Of a DNA stretch of 64,000 nucleotides, positions 54,801 to 64,000 are shown piece by piece. Numbering within the stretch: position 1 is the stretch's first letter; each line of letters opens with the position of its first letter. Both the position numbers and the translations under genes were made by a program. The DNA is from Agriotes lineatus (taxonomy: Eukaryota > Arthropoda > Insecta > Coleoptera > Elateridae). The notes beneath the pieces were generated by a model, which was not told the origin of the DNA, did not search any database, and saw only the letters and a list, made by a program, of their open reading frames with translations. The stretch covers positions 47,268-111,267 of the forward strand of contig CALNHX010005220.1 of the NCBI GenBank assembly GCA_940337035.1. The letters are read 5' to 3'.

Positions 54801-57800
54801 CGCCACAGGAACATGGATTGAAAGCGGTTCATCTACCTATAGCTTGGAGCAAAGCCCGCTAGCTAATGAACTGACTGTCCCCTGCGAAAGATGTTTTAAT
54901 TGAAACTCCCCGCAATGTTCAAACGATTCCGATGAGGCGGAGACTCACTCTTTCAGCTATGCTAATTACATTGAATAAATCTGATTAAAAATAAAAAAGC
55001 CTGTAAATACAAACAAATTATAGAGATTGCTACATCAATTTGTAAATACCTGCAAGACGTTTATTCTGAAATTTTTGTACCGAAAGCAAAATGTATGACG
55101 ATCTCACAAAAACCCATAAGATGTAAATTGGTGACAAACCCATACAACGAGTGATAGAAATAAAATATTTGGGAACAATTGTTACCAGCTATGGGGATTT
55201 AAATAAACAAACAAGTAAACATACCACAAATCAACAAAGTAAATAACAGAATACCTTAACCACACCTTCAGGAGTAATCAATACATAAAGAAAGAAACAA
55301 GAGAAGAATAGCCGAAAGACAAGACACGGCAGAGAAGAAGTGCATGGAACTAGAATATCGATAGAATGGACGAGAGTAGAATGGTACTACTCGCACAAGA
55401 CGGTCAACCTAAGGTAATGGCAAAAGACAGAAAATCCTGAAACTACGTAATCGACTACTGCATAATTTAACACATTGGCTTAAAAATATATTGAAGGTAT
55501 CGGTCCCGGCAATCCTAGCCTGTAGAAAACTACTAGAAAAACTCTAAAAACCTATAAGAGACTACTCATGCTAAAATTCGGCAACGATACCTTTTACATA
55601 AATGATCCTGTCCAGATTTAAGTAATCAAATATATTAAGCGACACTACCCATTGATTGTTGAAAATATCCAACCCACATCCTCCAAATATATCAACATCA
55701 TTATAGCTCTCTGGTAAAACTGCAATCAACAGAACATGACCTCATACCCAACTCAGTTCTGAAACATCTAGCCAAAAAAATCTGGCACACTCAATCTCAA
55801 GGTTTAATGCATGCATACTCCTCAACTCTTTCCGAGAAAGATGGAAGCATACACTGCACACGTCCTCATGTTTGCCAAACATGGAAAAATTAAAGAAAAT
55901 CTCAAAGATTACAGATCAATACGTCTTCTGCCAAATCTCCCAAAACTGTTAGAAAAAATGTATATTCAACTTGTCTGTAGCTCCAGCGAATTATTGAGAC
56001 AATTGCAAGTGGCGTCGAGAATAAGTGCAGCGCTATTACTATAGGCATCGCAAGCCTTCCATAAGGTCTAGATCCAAAACCTTGAAGAAAAATCTCCTCT
56101 ACTTATATTAGAGCAATTATGTTTTCTTTCGCCTGACAGGATGGGAGGGTTTCCTCCAGACCTGGAGAACCAGTGACTCTCGAAAATGATCGTCGGGCCG
56201 ACAGTAATGTCATAATTCTGACCTGGAACACGAGTCTAACCCTCGAAGATGTTCATCGGGATGACATAAATGGGAACATTTTGACCAGGGGTACAAATGA
56301 CCCTCGGAGGTGTATGTCGGTACAGCAAACAAACCGGAATTTAGACCTGGTGCAAGAATAACCCTTGGAGATGTTCATGAGTATAACAGAAATGCAAACA
56401 TTCTAACCCGGGGCACGAGTGACCCTCGTAGGTGTTTGTCGGCACAGCATAAAAACGGGAATTCTGACCTGGGGCACGAATAATCCTCGAAAATGTATGT
56501 CTAGGCGATAGAAACAACGGTATTTCTAACATAAAACGAGGCCGAAAAATGTGTTACCTTGCGCTTGCAAAAGTTCTACTTGACAGTCGTTCGTTGACGT
56601 CCGGCGGAAATCAGCCTACGGGGCAAGATGGACCAACGTATTTAAACAAATCGAAATTTTTACTATCACTCAGGTTAGGGCCGATTACTCACGATACAGC
56701 ACTAAATAAGTCGAAGTCTGTTGCTGTTCTTGTGCATCGCACAACCCAAACATGTGGCTGGAGTGCGTGTCACTCAACGTTTCATTACTTACGGGATGAA
56801 TTCGTAGGCGTACGCGCCAAATTCATAGCGGGAAGAAATTAGCATAACTAATCTCTTATCAAGTTGGCAAAACGTTGAATTCTTGTATCTCAAACATGAC
56901 GATAATCGTTCATTGCACCCTGTAATTCATCTAAATCTTAGGTTTAACCGACTTTCAATTCTATGTAACCATATCATTGCTCTTCTGAAAACAATCATTA
57001 TTATTTAAATTAAGCAACAGTAGCAACTACAGTAGAGGTTGTATAATTATGATCGAGTTCTAGTTTTTGTATCGAATCAACAGATCGCCAAAACCTCTCA
57101 CACATCATTCAACAGACTCCAGCATAATCCGGCTGTACCAAGTGCGATCAAATGAAAAAACTGGGAACGACTCCGTTCGAAACGCCGATATACATGAGTT
57201 ACTAGGGGTTACCTACGTCTCAAAACACGATCAAGGTTGGCAGGTAAATTTTAAAATGGCAAAGTCTTCGTTAGCTCTAATACCGCCAATAGAAATTCAA
57301 GGTGCAGAAATCGTTAGAAAAATGGCACAACGAAGAACGCAGCTTAGAATTCCTGATACTGGTCACAGACACATGGGGAAATCTAATCGATTTGCAACAC
57401 CTTGGTCTAGAAATGTCACACGTTTCAAATTCGCCGCTACTGGTTGTACGATTTAAACAACCTTCCAGTGATGGTGAGTCATTTGTATTTTTCCTGTGAT
57501 GATTACATTGAAATTAGTTAAACTATTGAAACTAATATTGCTTTTGGAACTAGATTTTCAGTTTTCCACGTCCTACAGTAAGGAGCCAATGGTATCTAAA
57601 GCTACATCAACCTCCATAGAAGAGTACCAAGGAAACGAGTGTGATCGCCAATTATTTTCAATTAATTTTTCAAAAAAAGGCTTGGACTTTGTTATATTTC
57701 CCAAAACGATAATATTTTATAGATGTAGTGGTCTGTGCCAATCGATATCAGGAAATAATTTCACCAATCATGCTAAATTTCTGCAGATATTAGCGAAATC

Positions 57801-57936
57801 TGGAGAAGCGAAATCTCGCTTTTGTTGTGTTCCAAAACAATATTCCCATTTGACGATTGCATTTTATGATCGTTTTAGTAATATTGTAATTAAGAGGTAT
57901 GACGACATGATAGTGGAGAGTTGTGTGTGCAAATAG
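51540..57936 (+). CDS. Divergent BMP-type TGF-beta ligand gene (four exons visible, 5' end missing)
   Basis: Exons 51540-51811, 57084-57243, 57293-57473 and 57554-57936 join in phase to about 331 codons. The encoded protein is a secreted signalling ligand precursor. The propeptide shows the latency-like VPEIVMDMYQS motif, the GAELYIYR strand, GWQKFKVQKSLEKWHNEE and PLLVVRFK, all as in BMP2/4-type propeptides. The ligand domain has all seven knot cysteines (ECDR, RCSG, GLC, FCC, ESCVCK end) and the BMP-like NHAKFLQIL. Odd points: the usual WxxW/GW region is altered (GLDFVIFP), and no R-x-K/R-R furin site lies between propeptide and knot. The signal-peptide exon is not found. It may be a fast-evolving paralogue. 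I would not name it dpp or gbb. Confidence 0.8.
52120..52790 (-). repeat. Dispersed repeat (family B), minus copy in the BMP-like gene intron
   Basis: Reverse complement of the body of 46021-47415, without the two nested insertions, so it shows the empty MITE site. It includes a CAGACAGACAGACACACAGACAGA run. Confidence 0.65.
53480..54055 (+). pseudogene. LINE 5' fragment: leader plus endonuclease N-terminus
   Basis: It begins with the leader block CTGTCGTAAAAGGCGACTA shared with the I-clade LINE. The frame then gives RIETWNIRS, the 53742-53957 frame (MEVKRYMYALFETKEEGKE...SERIVTAKLK) and INLISV-like sequence, matching an APE endonuclease (TWNVRSL start). It contains stops (after TWNIRS) and a break at 53957. 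It lies in the BMP-like gene intron. Confidence 0.6.
55085..55500 (+). pseudogene. LINE RT C-terminal fragment
   Basis: Plus frame reads QRVIEIKYLGTIVTSYGDL, the palm-thumb junction block (KYLG...) of a LINE RT, then decays with stops. Possibly the same family as the 5' fragment at 53480. Confidence 0.5.
55811..56044 (+). pseudogene. Jockey-like RT fragment
   Basis: The frame contains VLMFAKHGKIKENLKDYRSI followed by RLLPNLPKLLEKM, the RT block-2 pattern (K-x-GK...YRPIxLLPxxxKLLEK). The rest of RT is missing. Intron-located. Confidence 0.6.
56159..56530 (+). repeat. 61-bp minisatellite, six copies
   Basis: Units start at 56159, 56220, 56283, 56344, 56405 and 56466. Each begins with a form of GACCTGGGGCACGAATGACCCTCG and continues with an AAGATGTTYRTCGG...ACAG...AAC tail. 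The third unit has 2 extra bases. Divergence between units is about 20-30 percent. It is in the large intron of the BMP-like gene. Open frames across it are a by-product. Confidence 0.85.
57084..57243 (+). CDS. BMP-like gene, propeptide exon B
   Basis: Acceptor ATCGAATCAACAG, donor GGTTGGCAG|GTAAAT. It encodes SPKPLTHHSTDSSIIRLYQV to KHDQGWQ, the RLYQV strand being typical of BMP propeptides. The next intron is only 49 bp (57244-57292). Confidence 0.75.
57293..57473 (+). CDS. BMP-like gene, propeptide exon C
   Basis: It encodes KFKVQKSLEKWHNEERSLEF to PLLVVRFKQPSSD, the end of the propeptide. It ends in phase 1 at GATG|GTGAGT. The following intron is 80 bp (57474-57553, ending GGAACTAG). Confidence 0.75.
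57554..57936 (+). CDS. BMP-like gene, mature ligand exon
   Basis: It carries the complete cystine-knot domain in one exon: Cys in ECDRQLF, YRCSG, GLC, the FCCVP pair and ESCVCK before TAG at 57934. The FCC pair includes the Cys used for dimer formation in the family. The stretch before the first Cys (KEPMVSKATSTSIEEYQGN) has no furin motif. The reading frame is fixed by the knot. The acceptor at 57553 is the only in-phase AG that I found. Confidence 0.85.
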
Positions 57937-58984
57937 ATTGAAAGTGATAAACATTCAATATACAAATTCAAGAAAACGAAAATGCCAGTATATTATTCGT
58001 TCACATTTTATTTAGCTTGTGGTTAGCCATGACCATTTGACAGATGTCGCATTCACACGGTTACGACAAAATTTCTGTCACAGTTGATGTACATACTTCG
58101 TTGCTAGACTATAAAAAACATAACACTATTTGTATACCTTTTTATAAGAAAACTGAGACAAATGTACCCCAAAATAGATTAATAGCGCATTGCAGGATTG
58201 CAATGAATTGGTTTGCCTGTTGATTAAAATATTTCTTTGATGCTCTTTAAAATGTTTCTGTTTGTTTATACCAGCACCAAGATAAGGCTATCAAAATATA
58301 TGAACATAGATATTTTAAGTTTTTCTGATCCGGTTTCGGTCGATAGTCAGCCGTCATTTTCATCGGATGTTGATTCAGTGTGAACATTTTTGTTGTGATT
58401 TTTGTTACCGAGCAATTACGAGATTACGACTATGATAAAACGAACGAACACTACTATTCCGCTAAACCATCGTTACCAACAAAATCAAACGACCATGCAA
58501 CAATAAATTGCTCCGGCGAGCTTAACAGTCGGAACAAAGGGGCAGTTTGACTTGAATAATAATAAAACAATAAAGCACGCAATTGTGCACTAGCTCAAAA
58601 TAAGAAACTGTAATTTATAGAGCATGGTTTTACTTGATCTTATTTGAGAATTAATCAGCTCAGATCAAGAAACATGTAACAGCCAGCCTAGTCAGGAGAT
58701 TATTCATCGGCAGATCCTGCAGAAGGAATTTACCTTTAACCTTCGCCTGAAATACAACTGAAAACACACACAAAATACAAATTCTGTACATAACAAAAAT
58801 TAACACCACCCTAAGTAACGTCACTGCATACCTTCTAACTCAAAATTCCTGTTGACATCAACAAACGCCAGTTAATTATTCAACAATTCGGAAGACGCTT
58901 CTTAATTTAACTGTATAATGGCGTTCTAGCGCAACACTCTGGTCATTGGACGATTGTCTCGTTATGAATTAACAAATCTTTGTT
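57937..58984. other. 3' flank of the BMP-like gene, nothing else identified
   Basis: It includes the 3' UTR. The first AATAAA-type signals I see are near 58559-58572, so the UTR could be about 630 bp. No repeat recognised. Confidence 0.35.
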
Positions 58985-59745
58985 CGTTCATTCCTGCGAT
59001 GTAACCGTTCCAAAGCAATCTTTATTCTTTTATCCATGTTACTCTGTCTGTTATGCTGCATATTTCTCTTCCACTGGTATTCGGTAGTCTGTAGCATTTT
59101 TTTCCTAATATTCGCCTTAATATTTTGATTTCTGTTGTTGGAAGTTTCCTTTTTGTTACTACTGTGTTTGCTCGAGTTTCTAATCCATAAGTTAGTATTA
59201 TACTTTTGTAAATTCTAGCTTTTGCTTCTATATTTAAGTATTTGTTGTTCTAAATTAATTAATACCTACAACCAATTATTGTTTAGTTTTGTTATTTGGC
59301 CGTTCCGTTTCTTTGTCTAAGCGGCCTGTGCTAGTCAATTTCATACCCAAATACTGAATTTCCATCACCTGCTTAATTATTTCATTATCTACCATCAGTT
59401 TACATTTCATTGACTTTCTGACATTGACTTTTTTTTACTAGTGGAAATTTTCATATTATATTCTGTGCAATTTTTATTAAATTTAAAAATTAGTCTCTGC
59501 AGGTCGTCCTCACTTTTTGCTATCAATTTAGTCTCGTTTGCTTAATATACAACATTAAACGTATTTCTACCCATTCCATATCTTCTAAGATTCTTCACAT
59601 CTTTTATTATCTACTAATGAAGTTGTCTTGTCTTATTCTCTTTGCAACTGACATTTTAGGTAATAGTTTTCTATTGATTTGTAGTCGTATTATCATTTTG
59701 TTATTTGAGTATAGGTCTTTTATGGGTTCTTGGATTGGTGATGCA
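58985..59745 (-). pseudogene. LINE RT C-terminal remnant
   Basis: Minus frames give ANETKLIAKSEDDLQRLIFKFN (just after the catalytic Asp pair), CTEYNMKISTSKKKSM, then ARIYKSIILTYGLET and TEIKILRRILGK, the standard order of a LINE RT palm and thumb. Multiple stops and shifts. It may belong to the same family as the fragments at 53480 and 55085. Confidence 0.65.
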
Positions 59746-60544
59746 GTGTAGCTTTTTACACCCAATATATGTTGGTATAGTTGAATAAATTAAACCAGTG
59801 TTGATTTTAAAGTTTTAGATTATATTCACACAATATATACAAATAGCACTTAAGAGTGACGTTTGCGTTGTTAGATGGTTATGGTTAACATGATTCTATG
59901 ATACTGCTTAAAAACTAAGTTGAAATTTGTGTAGGCTATCCGCAAGTTCAGTGGGTATTTCTAAATAGCCAATGAAAAGTTCGGTAACTTTTGACGTGAA
60001 AACTATAATTTTGCGGTTTCTCACGAACAAGCGCACTGTCGGCAAAGGTTTATTGGGGTTTTCAAATACGATAGCCTTTTAGGGTAATACAGTTATAAAC
60101 TTAAGAAATGCATTGAACGTGCTTGTGATTAATTTTGGCGAAACTGCACAAACCGTGAGAACAGTTTGAATTTAACTGAAACGCACAAACTAATCTCACA
60201 AAAATACATCTATTTAATTAATCTTAAAACTAGAGTTCAACAGTTCTTTTAATTGAAGTGGGCACCCATTCCTTGAGAAAAATCAAAAATCCATTTAGTG
60301 AGTCAGAAGTTCGTCGAGACACAAACTATAAAAAGGACTCGCGGTTATTTGTAAAGCGATAAGTAAGTAATTAGAATATCCGGCACTAACCGATTTTAGG
60401 AATAACACCCTGATTTACGATAAAATTCTCTCGCGTATGACTACACTTACATAAGAACGTCAGCGTACCTAACGACACGTTTGCATGTCTTTGTGATATG
60501 ATGTTACAGGGAAAATACTTTCTTTCTTAAAACGATTTTTTATA
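59746..60544. other. AT-rich stretch, nothing identified
   Basis: No supported gene or repeat. Confidence 0.35.
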
Positions 60545-62257
60545 GTTATTTATGGTACAAGTGTGTTATAAGGGAAATAAGTCACGAGAAAAAACGGGTA
60601 AGCCACGAGCACTTTGTGCGAGTGGCTTTGTTTTTAAAAGTGACTTATGACCGATAACACACGAGTTCCATACATAATTTTATCCAACACCTTCAGAATT
60701 TCGTTAAAACGCATCCTTTTTCTGATGACAGTTGTGACATTTTTATTTGACAAATTATTAAAAGTAGCTCAATTTATGGAAGGCTTTGACGCGATCACCA
60801 TGGCAACATAAAAGTTTTGTTTACATTGAAACAATAATCGTGTTTGGTTTCACAAAAGTGTCAACACATGAAAACGACGCCGAATACCTAATGGAAGAAA
60901 AAGTGTTTGTTCCTGCTGAATTCAAAATGATTGCTAAACTAGCATTATCAAAAATAATACCCAAGAAAATCGAAGGATATTTATGAAAAGGAATTCGGGC
61001 TATTCAAGTCCTGGAGAGAAGAGAAAGGAGTTAGTGGTATAACCGAAGAAATATTGTTGGCGTATTTTGTTGAAATTGGAAAGAAAAATGTAGGTTCGTC
61101 AATGTGGACAAAATACTCGATGTTGAAAGCACGTTAAAATTTCATAAAAATGTCGACATATCGAAATATGGTAGGCTTATATCTTTCTTGAAAAGTGAGT
61201 CAAGAGCACATAAACCAAAGAAAGCCAAGATTTTGGAAAAGGAACATATTGAGCAGTTTCTAAGAAGTGCTCCGGACAGTGAATATCTGATGGAGAAGGT
61301 GAGATAGTGCCTATTTGATTTCCGTAAATCCTATTTAAATATATGCTTTATAGGTTGCACTAATAATGGGTATTGCGGGGGCATGCCGTTGTAATGAGCT
61401 GACAAATTTGAGTGTTGAGCACATCGAAGACAAGGGATCATATTTCTATATTTCCATTCCTGATACAAAAACCAACAAACCTCGAAGTTTCACTGTCATA
61501 AACGAGGGATATCCTGTCAGTCCTATTGATCTCTATAGAAACTATGTTTCATTACGACCTGCCAAGATACCACACCGTAGATTTTTTTTTGAATTACAAA
61601 CATCAAAAATGCACGATCCAACCAGTTGGAATAAACACATTGTCTAAGGTGCCATTCCGAATCGCATCTTACTTGAAACTACCACATGCAGAGGCTTACA
61701 CTGGTCACAGTTTGAGACGGTCTTCTGCTACACTGTTGGTTAATGGTGGATGGCAACATAACAGCGCTTAAACGCCACGGTGGATGGAAATCGTCTACTG
61801 TGGCAGAGGGGTACATTGAAGAATCGTTGGGAGAAAAAATTAACACAGCAAGAAAAATTCAAGGAGGTTCTGAGTTCACCACCGCCACTGTTCCAAGTAT
61901 TGTAGTGAATAGCGCAGAATCACGTAATGAAATTTCCAATAATAAAGTAAATTGTCAAATGACTAGAAGTAACAACTATGCAATTGACATTAATATAAAT
62001 ATTAATATTAATAAGTGATGTTCTAAAATGTATTATATTGAGTATGTAATATTGCGTTATGGATGTAATATGTTCTGTAATGTGTTCTGAATAAAATGTT
62101 AATTTTCAATAGTTTTTTTTATCGAGAGTGACTTATGGTTTATAACACACTAGTGCCTTATGGTTTATAACTCACTAGTGACATATAGGCCACTTTAAAT
62201 TCCTAAAATCACCATAGTTAATGGGCTTAATAACTCACAGTGTTGGATAAATTATCT
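60545..62257 (+). mobile_element. Crypton-like tyrosine-recombinase element with inverted ends
   Basis: The left end is a palindrome (60549-60680: TTATGGTACAAGTGTGTTAT ... ATAACACACGAGTTCCATAC, turn CACGAGCACTTTGTGCGAGTGG). The right end contains GTGACTTATGGTTTATAACACAC (about 62129), the inverse of the left GTGTGTTATAAGGGAAATAAGTCAC. TTATCCAACAC (60683) and GTGTTGGATAA (62242) form a further inverted pair. Between them is a frameshifted tyrosine recombinase. Cryptons usually lack inverted ends, which makes the class assignment tentative. Confidence 0.6.
60891..62018 (+). pseudogene. Tyrosine recombinase (Crypton-like integrase), intron-containing, frameshifted
   Basis: The enzyme cuts and rejoins DNA through a Tyr-DNA link. 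The catalytic set is visible across frames: the first Arg in GIAGACRCNEL (about 61380), HSLRR (about 61705), HGGW (about 61775) and the Tyr in AEGYIEES (about 61808). The N-terminal core-binding region gives KSWREEKGVSGITEEILLAY and SSMWTKYSMLK. An intron of 55 bp (61299-61353, GAGAAG|GTGAGA...TTTATAG|GTT, phase 0) separates the two halves. Frame shifts near 60980, 61130, 61630 and 61745 kill it. The intron is worth noting for a mobile-element gene: it could be ancestral to the family. Confidence 0.75.
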
Positions 62258-64000
62258 TAGTACTAGATTCTACCTACACTACGCCCAATTACTAAAATTG
62301 ATAAAAGGTCTGCACATGATCTGCTAATTTTTTTTAAGTTTCTAAGGGCACATCGGCTTTTCGCCTAAAACTTGAACTCTTCTTCACTGTTTATATTCAT
62401 AAATTTTACTAGCACTCTTGATAGTCAAGATGTTTATATAGTTAACAGCTTGCTGAAAAGTCTCTTTTATAATTTTGCATATGTTCCAAGATCACGGCAT
62501 ATAATGAAAACGTTTTAAGTCGTTTTTCTTCCCTTTCTTTTAGACATATTTTCACAAATAGTAATAAGTATAACTTTCAAAACGCACTTGCTCATTTAGT
62601 AAGAGTCGTTCAATATCACGGCCAACCAGAGGTTATATAAATATAAACAAACTATGGGTGTACCATAATTAAGCTGTTGAAAACCATGTTTAAACAATAC
62701 CAAGCTATATTGAAAATAAATTCCTGTTCTTACGATTTTCATTGAAAACCATGTTAATTTGTTTATTTATTATGCTTAATTGATTTATTTCACTAAAAAA
62801 CAACATTCCGGTTGTTTAATTTTTAATTTATATCGCATTATCTTCCCGAATACGTGATAAAAGTGGTGATCATCTGCAAGATCATCTATTACATTTCAAA
62901 TTTAAGTAAAATTTTTTCTGAGATGTTTGAATATTTACTACATACTTTAATATTCCCTTCTGGCCACATAGTTGTTACGTGTAAATTATTCTTTTTGTTA
63001 AATTTAAATTATTTATACAGGAACTGTCTTGAGTTTCCAGCTATTTGTTGGTGTGCATTCGGTTGCCTACCCTTCTCGTCCATTTCTGTGCAAATTTCGA
63101 ATATCTTTGAGGCTAGAGATCTTGATTGATTGATTGATTACTTCTGCTGTGTGCTAGTTCTCCCAGAAGGATCAGTTAAGTGTGAATCAAAAATCCTTCG
63201 TTATCGTGGAAAGTATGTTGTAGCATCTATGTATTCTATATGCAGTTACTGAAATTCATTTAGTTATGATAGGATTACAAAATATTTCAGAAAAAAAACT
63301 CAGGTCATTTTCCAACCTCAGTAGGTCAATGTGGTTTTCCTTTTGCACATTGCGTGACGATTTGGTGATGTTTTAGGCCTCCTATTACACCGTTCAGCAT
63401 TTTCCCTTTTTGAGCTCTGTTGCCACCACGTAAAGCAACCAGGGAGATTTGTAAACGGTTTTGGGTATTCCGTTCTAGCTACGCTGGCAAAATGCCTATC
63501 TCCGAAGTGTTCGATATCTTTCCCACCTACGAGTACACCTCGCCACCTGGGAGAAAAGCCCGCAGAACTCAACCGTGCCATTTGGGCAGTTTATCTACGG
63601 CTGCTGTGACTTCTGCATGGTCGCAATCTAGACTTGAACATCTCCAGGTATCCCGTTTGCAATTACCTTTGCAGCTTGACTGTTTTGTGGTCCGCGAAAA
63701 TGCATAACTATAAAATCGTGTAGATGCCATACCTTATTATAGTGTTTTACTTACGATTTGCAGTCAAGATTCCAAGCAGATCGTTGAGGAATAAATTGCT
63801 TGCAGCTTTTACCTATTGTGTGCCTTGTGAATGCCGAGTTGGTAGCGACACGCCAGAATTTTTAGTATTTTTATAGTGACTGTTTTAGTTTCGACGATTT
63901 GGTCGCATTTAGCTTTGTAGATTCGTTCGACAACCAACTATCGGGGCAATCTTGCGAGGGAGCACTGGATGCTTGTGTGCGCTTGCTAACGCCTACTACA
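62258..64000. other. AT-rich stretch, no supported gene; less AT-rich after 63320
   Basis: Frames at 62854-63129 and 63318-63707 (both strands) have no recognised domain. The last 700 bp have higher GC and could be part of a gene or LTR element that continues beyond the window. A short (TTGA)n run lies at about 63122-63138. Confidence 0.35.

Noticed and set aside
56173..56361. Open frame across the 61-bp minisatellite
   Set aside because: Repeat-derived; 61 is not a multiple of 3 and the units shift frame.
63318..63707. Opposed frames of 87 and 95 codons near the right edge
   Set aside because: Mutually antisense, no recognisable motif and truncated context; reported only as an unexplained GC-richer stretch.

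Overview
The window is AT-rich nuclear DNA of an animal, almost certainly an insect. The evidence is a BMP-type TGF-beta gene with introns of 49 bp, 80 bp and 5.3 kb, tRNA-derived SINEs, I/Jockey/CR1-type LINEs, mariner elements, Crypton-like tyrosine recombinase DNA and a Maverick/Polinton. The repeat mix fits a beetle, but I cannot prove the order. No rRNA gene, clean tRNA gene or CRISPR array was seen.

Layout. 1-5.2 kb: LINE fragments, a 9-bp-TSD foldback transposon (2203-2948) and a 292-bp tandem repeat. 5.2-11.0 kb: a full-length I-clade LINE on the minus strand (ORF2 endonuclease/RT/RNase H intact) between identical 106-bp target duplications. 11.9-20.6 kb: the most striking object, an 8,703-bp Maverick/Polinton-like element with 6-bp TSDs and AG...CT ends. 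Its 3,188-bp inverted arms differ at only four positions that I found. Between them lie a 342-codon gene, a small zinc-ribbon-like frame and long CTGT-type simple repeats. The arms carry arrays of E2F-like TTTGGCGGGAAA sites. The element sits inside the endonuclease domain of an older Jockey-type LINE.

21-43 kb: decayed LINEs (one with SAP and SGNH-like ORF1 domains), SINEs, MITEs, mariner copies and many palindromic foldback elements. 43.4 kb: a sharply GC-rich, codon-biased open frame that looks like a first exon, interrupted by one in-frame TAA. 44-51 kb: nested repeats. 51.5-57.9 kb: four exons of a divergent BMP-like ligand, with its large intron full of LINE debris and a 61-bp minisatellite. 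59-62.3 kb: a minus-strand LINE remnant, then a frameshifted Crypton-like tyrosine recombinase element. The ends of the latter resemble the foldback elements elsewhere in the window.

Only two host genes are suggested: the BMP-like ligand (strong) and the GC-rich exon at 43.4 kb (tentative). The rest is mobile DNA in several nested layers. The order of insertion can be read directly in places: old LINE, then Polinton; 292-bp tandem repeat, then foldback element, then I-clade LINE.
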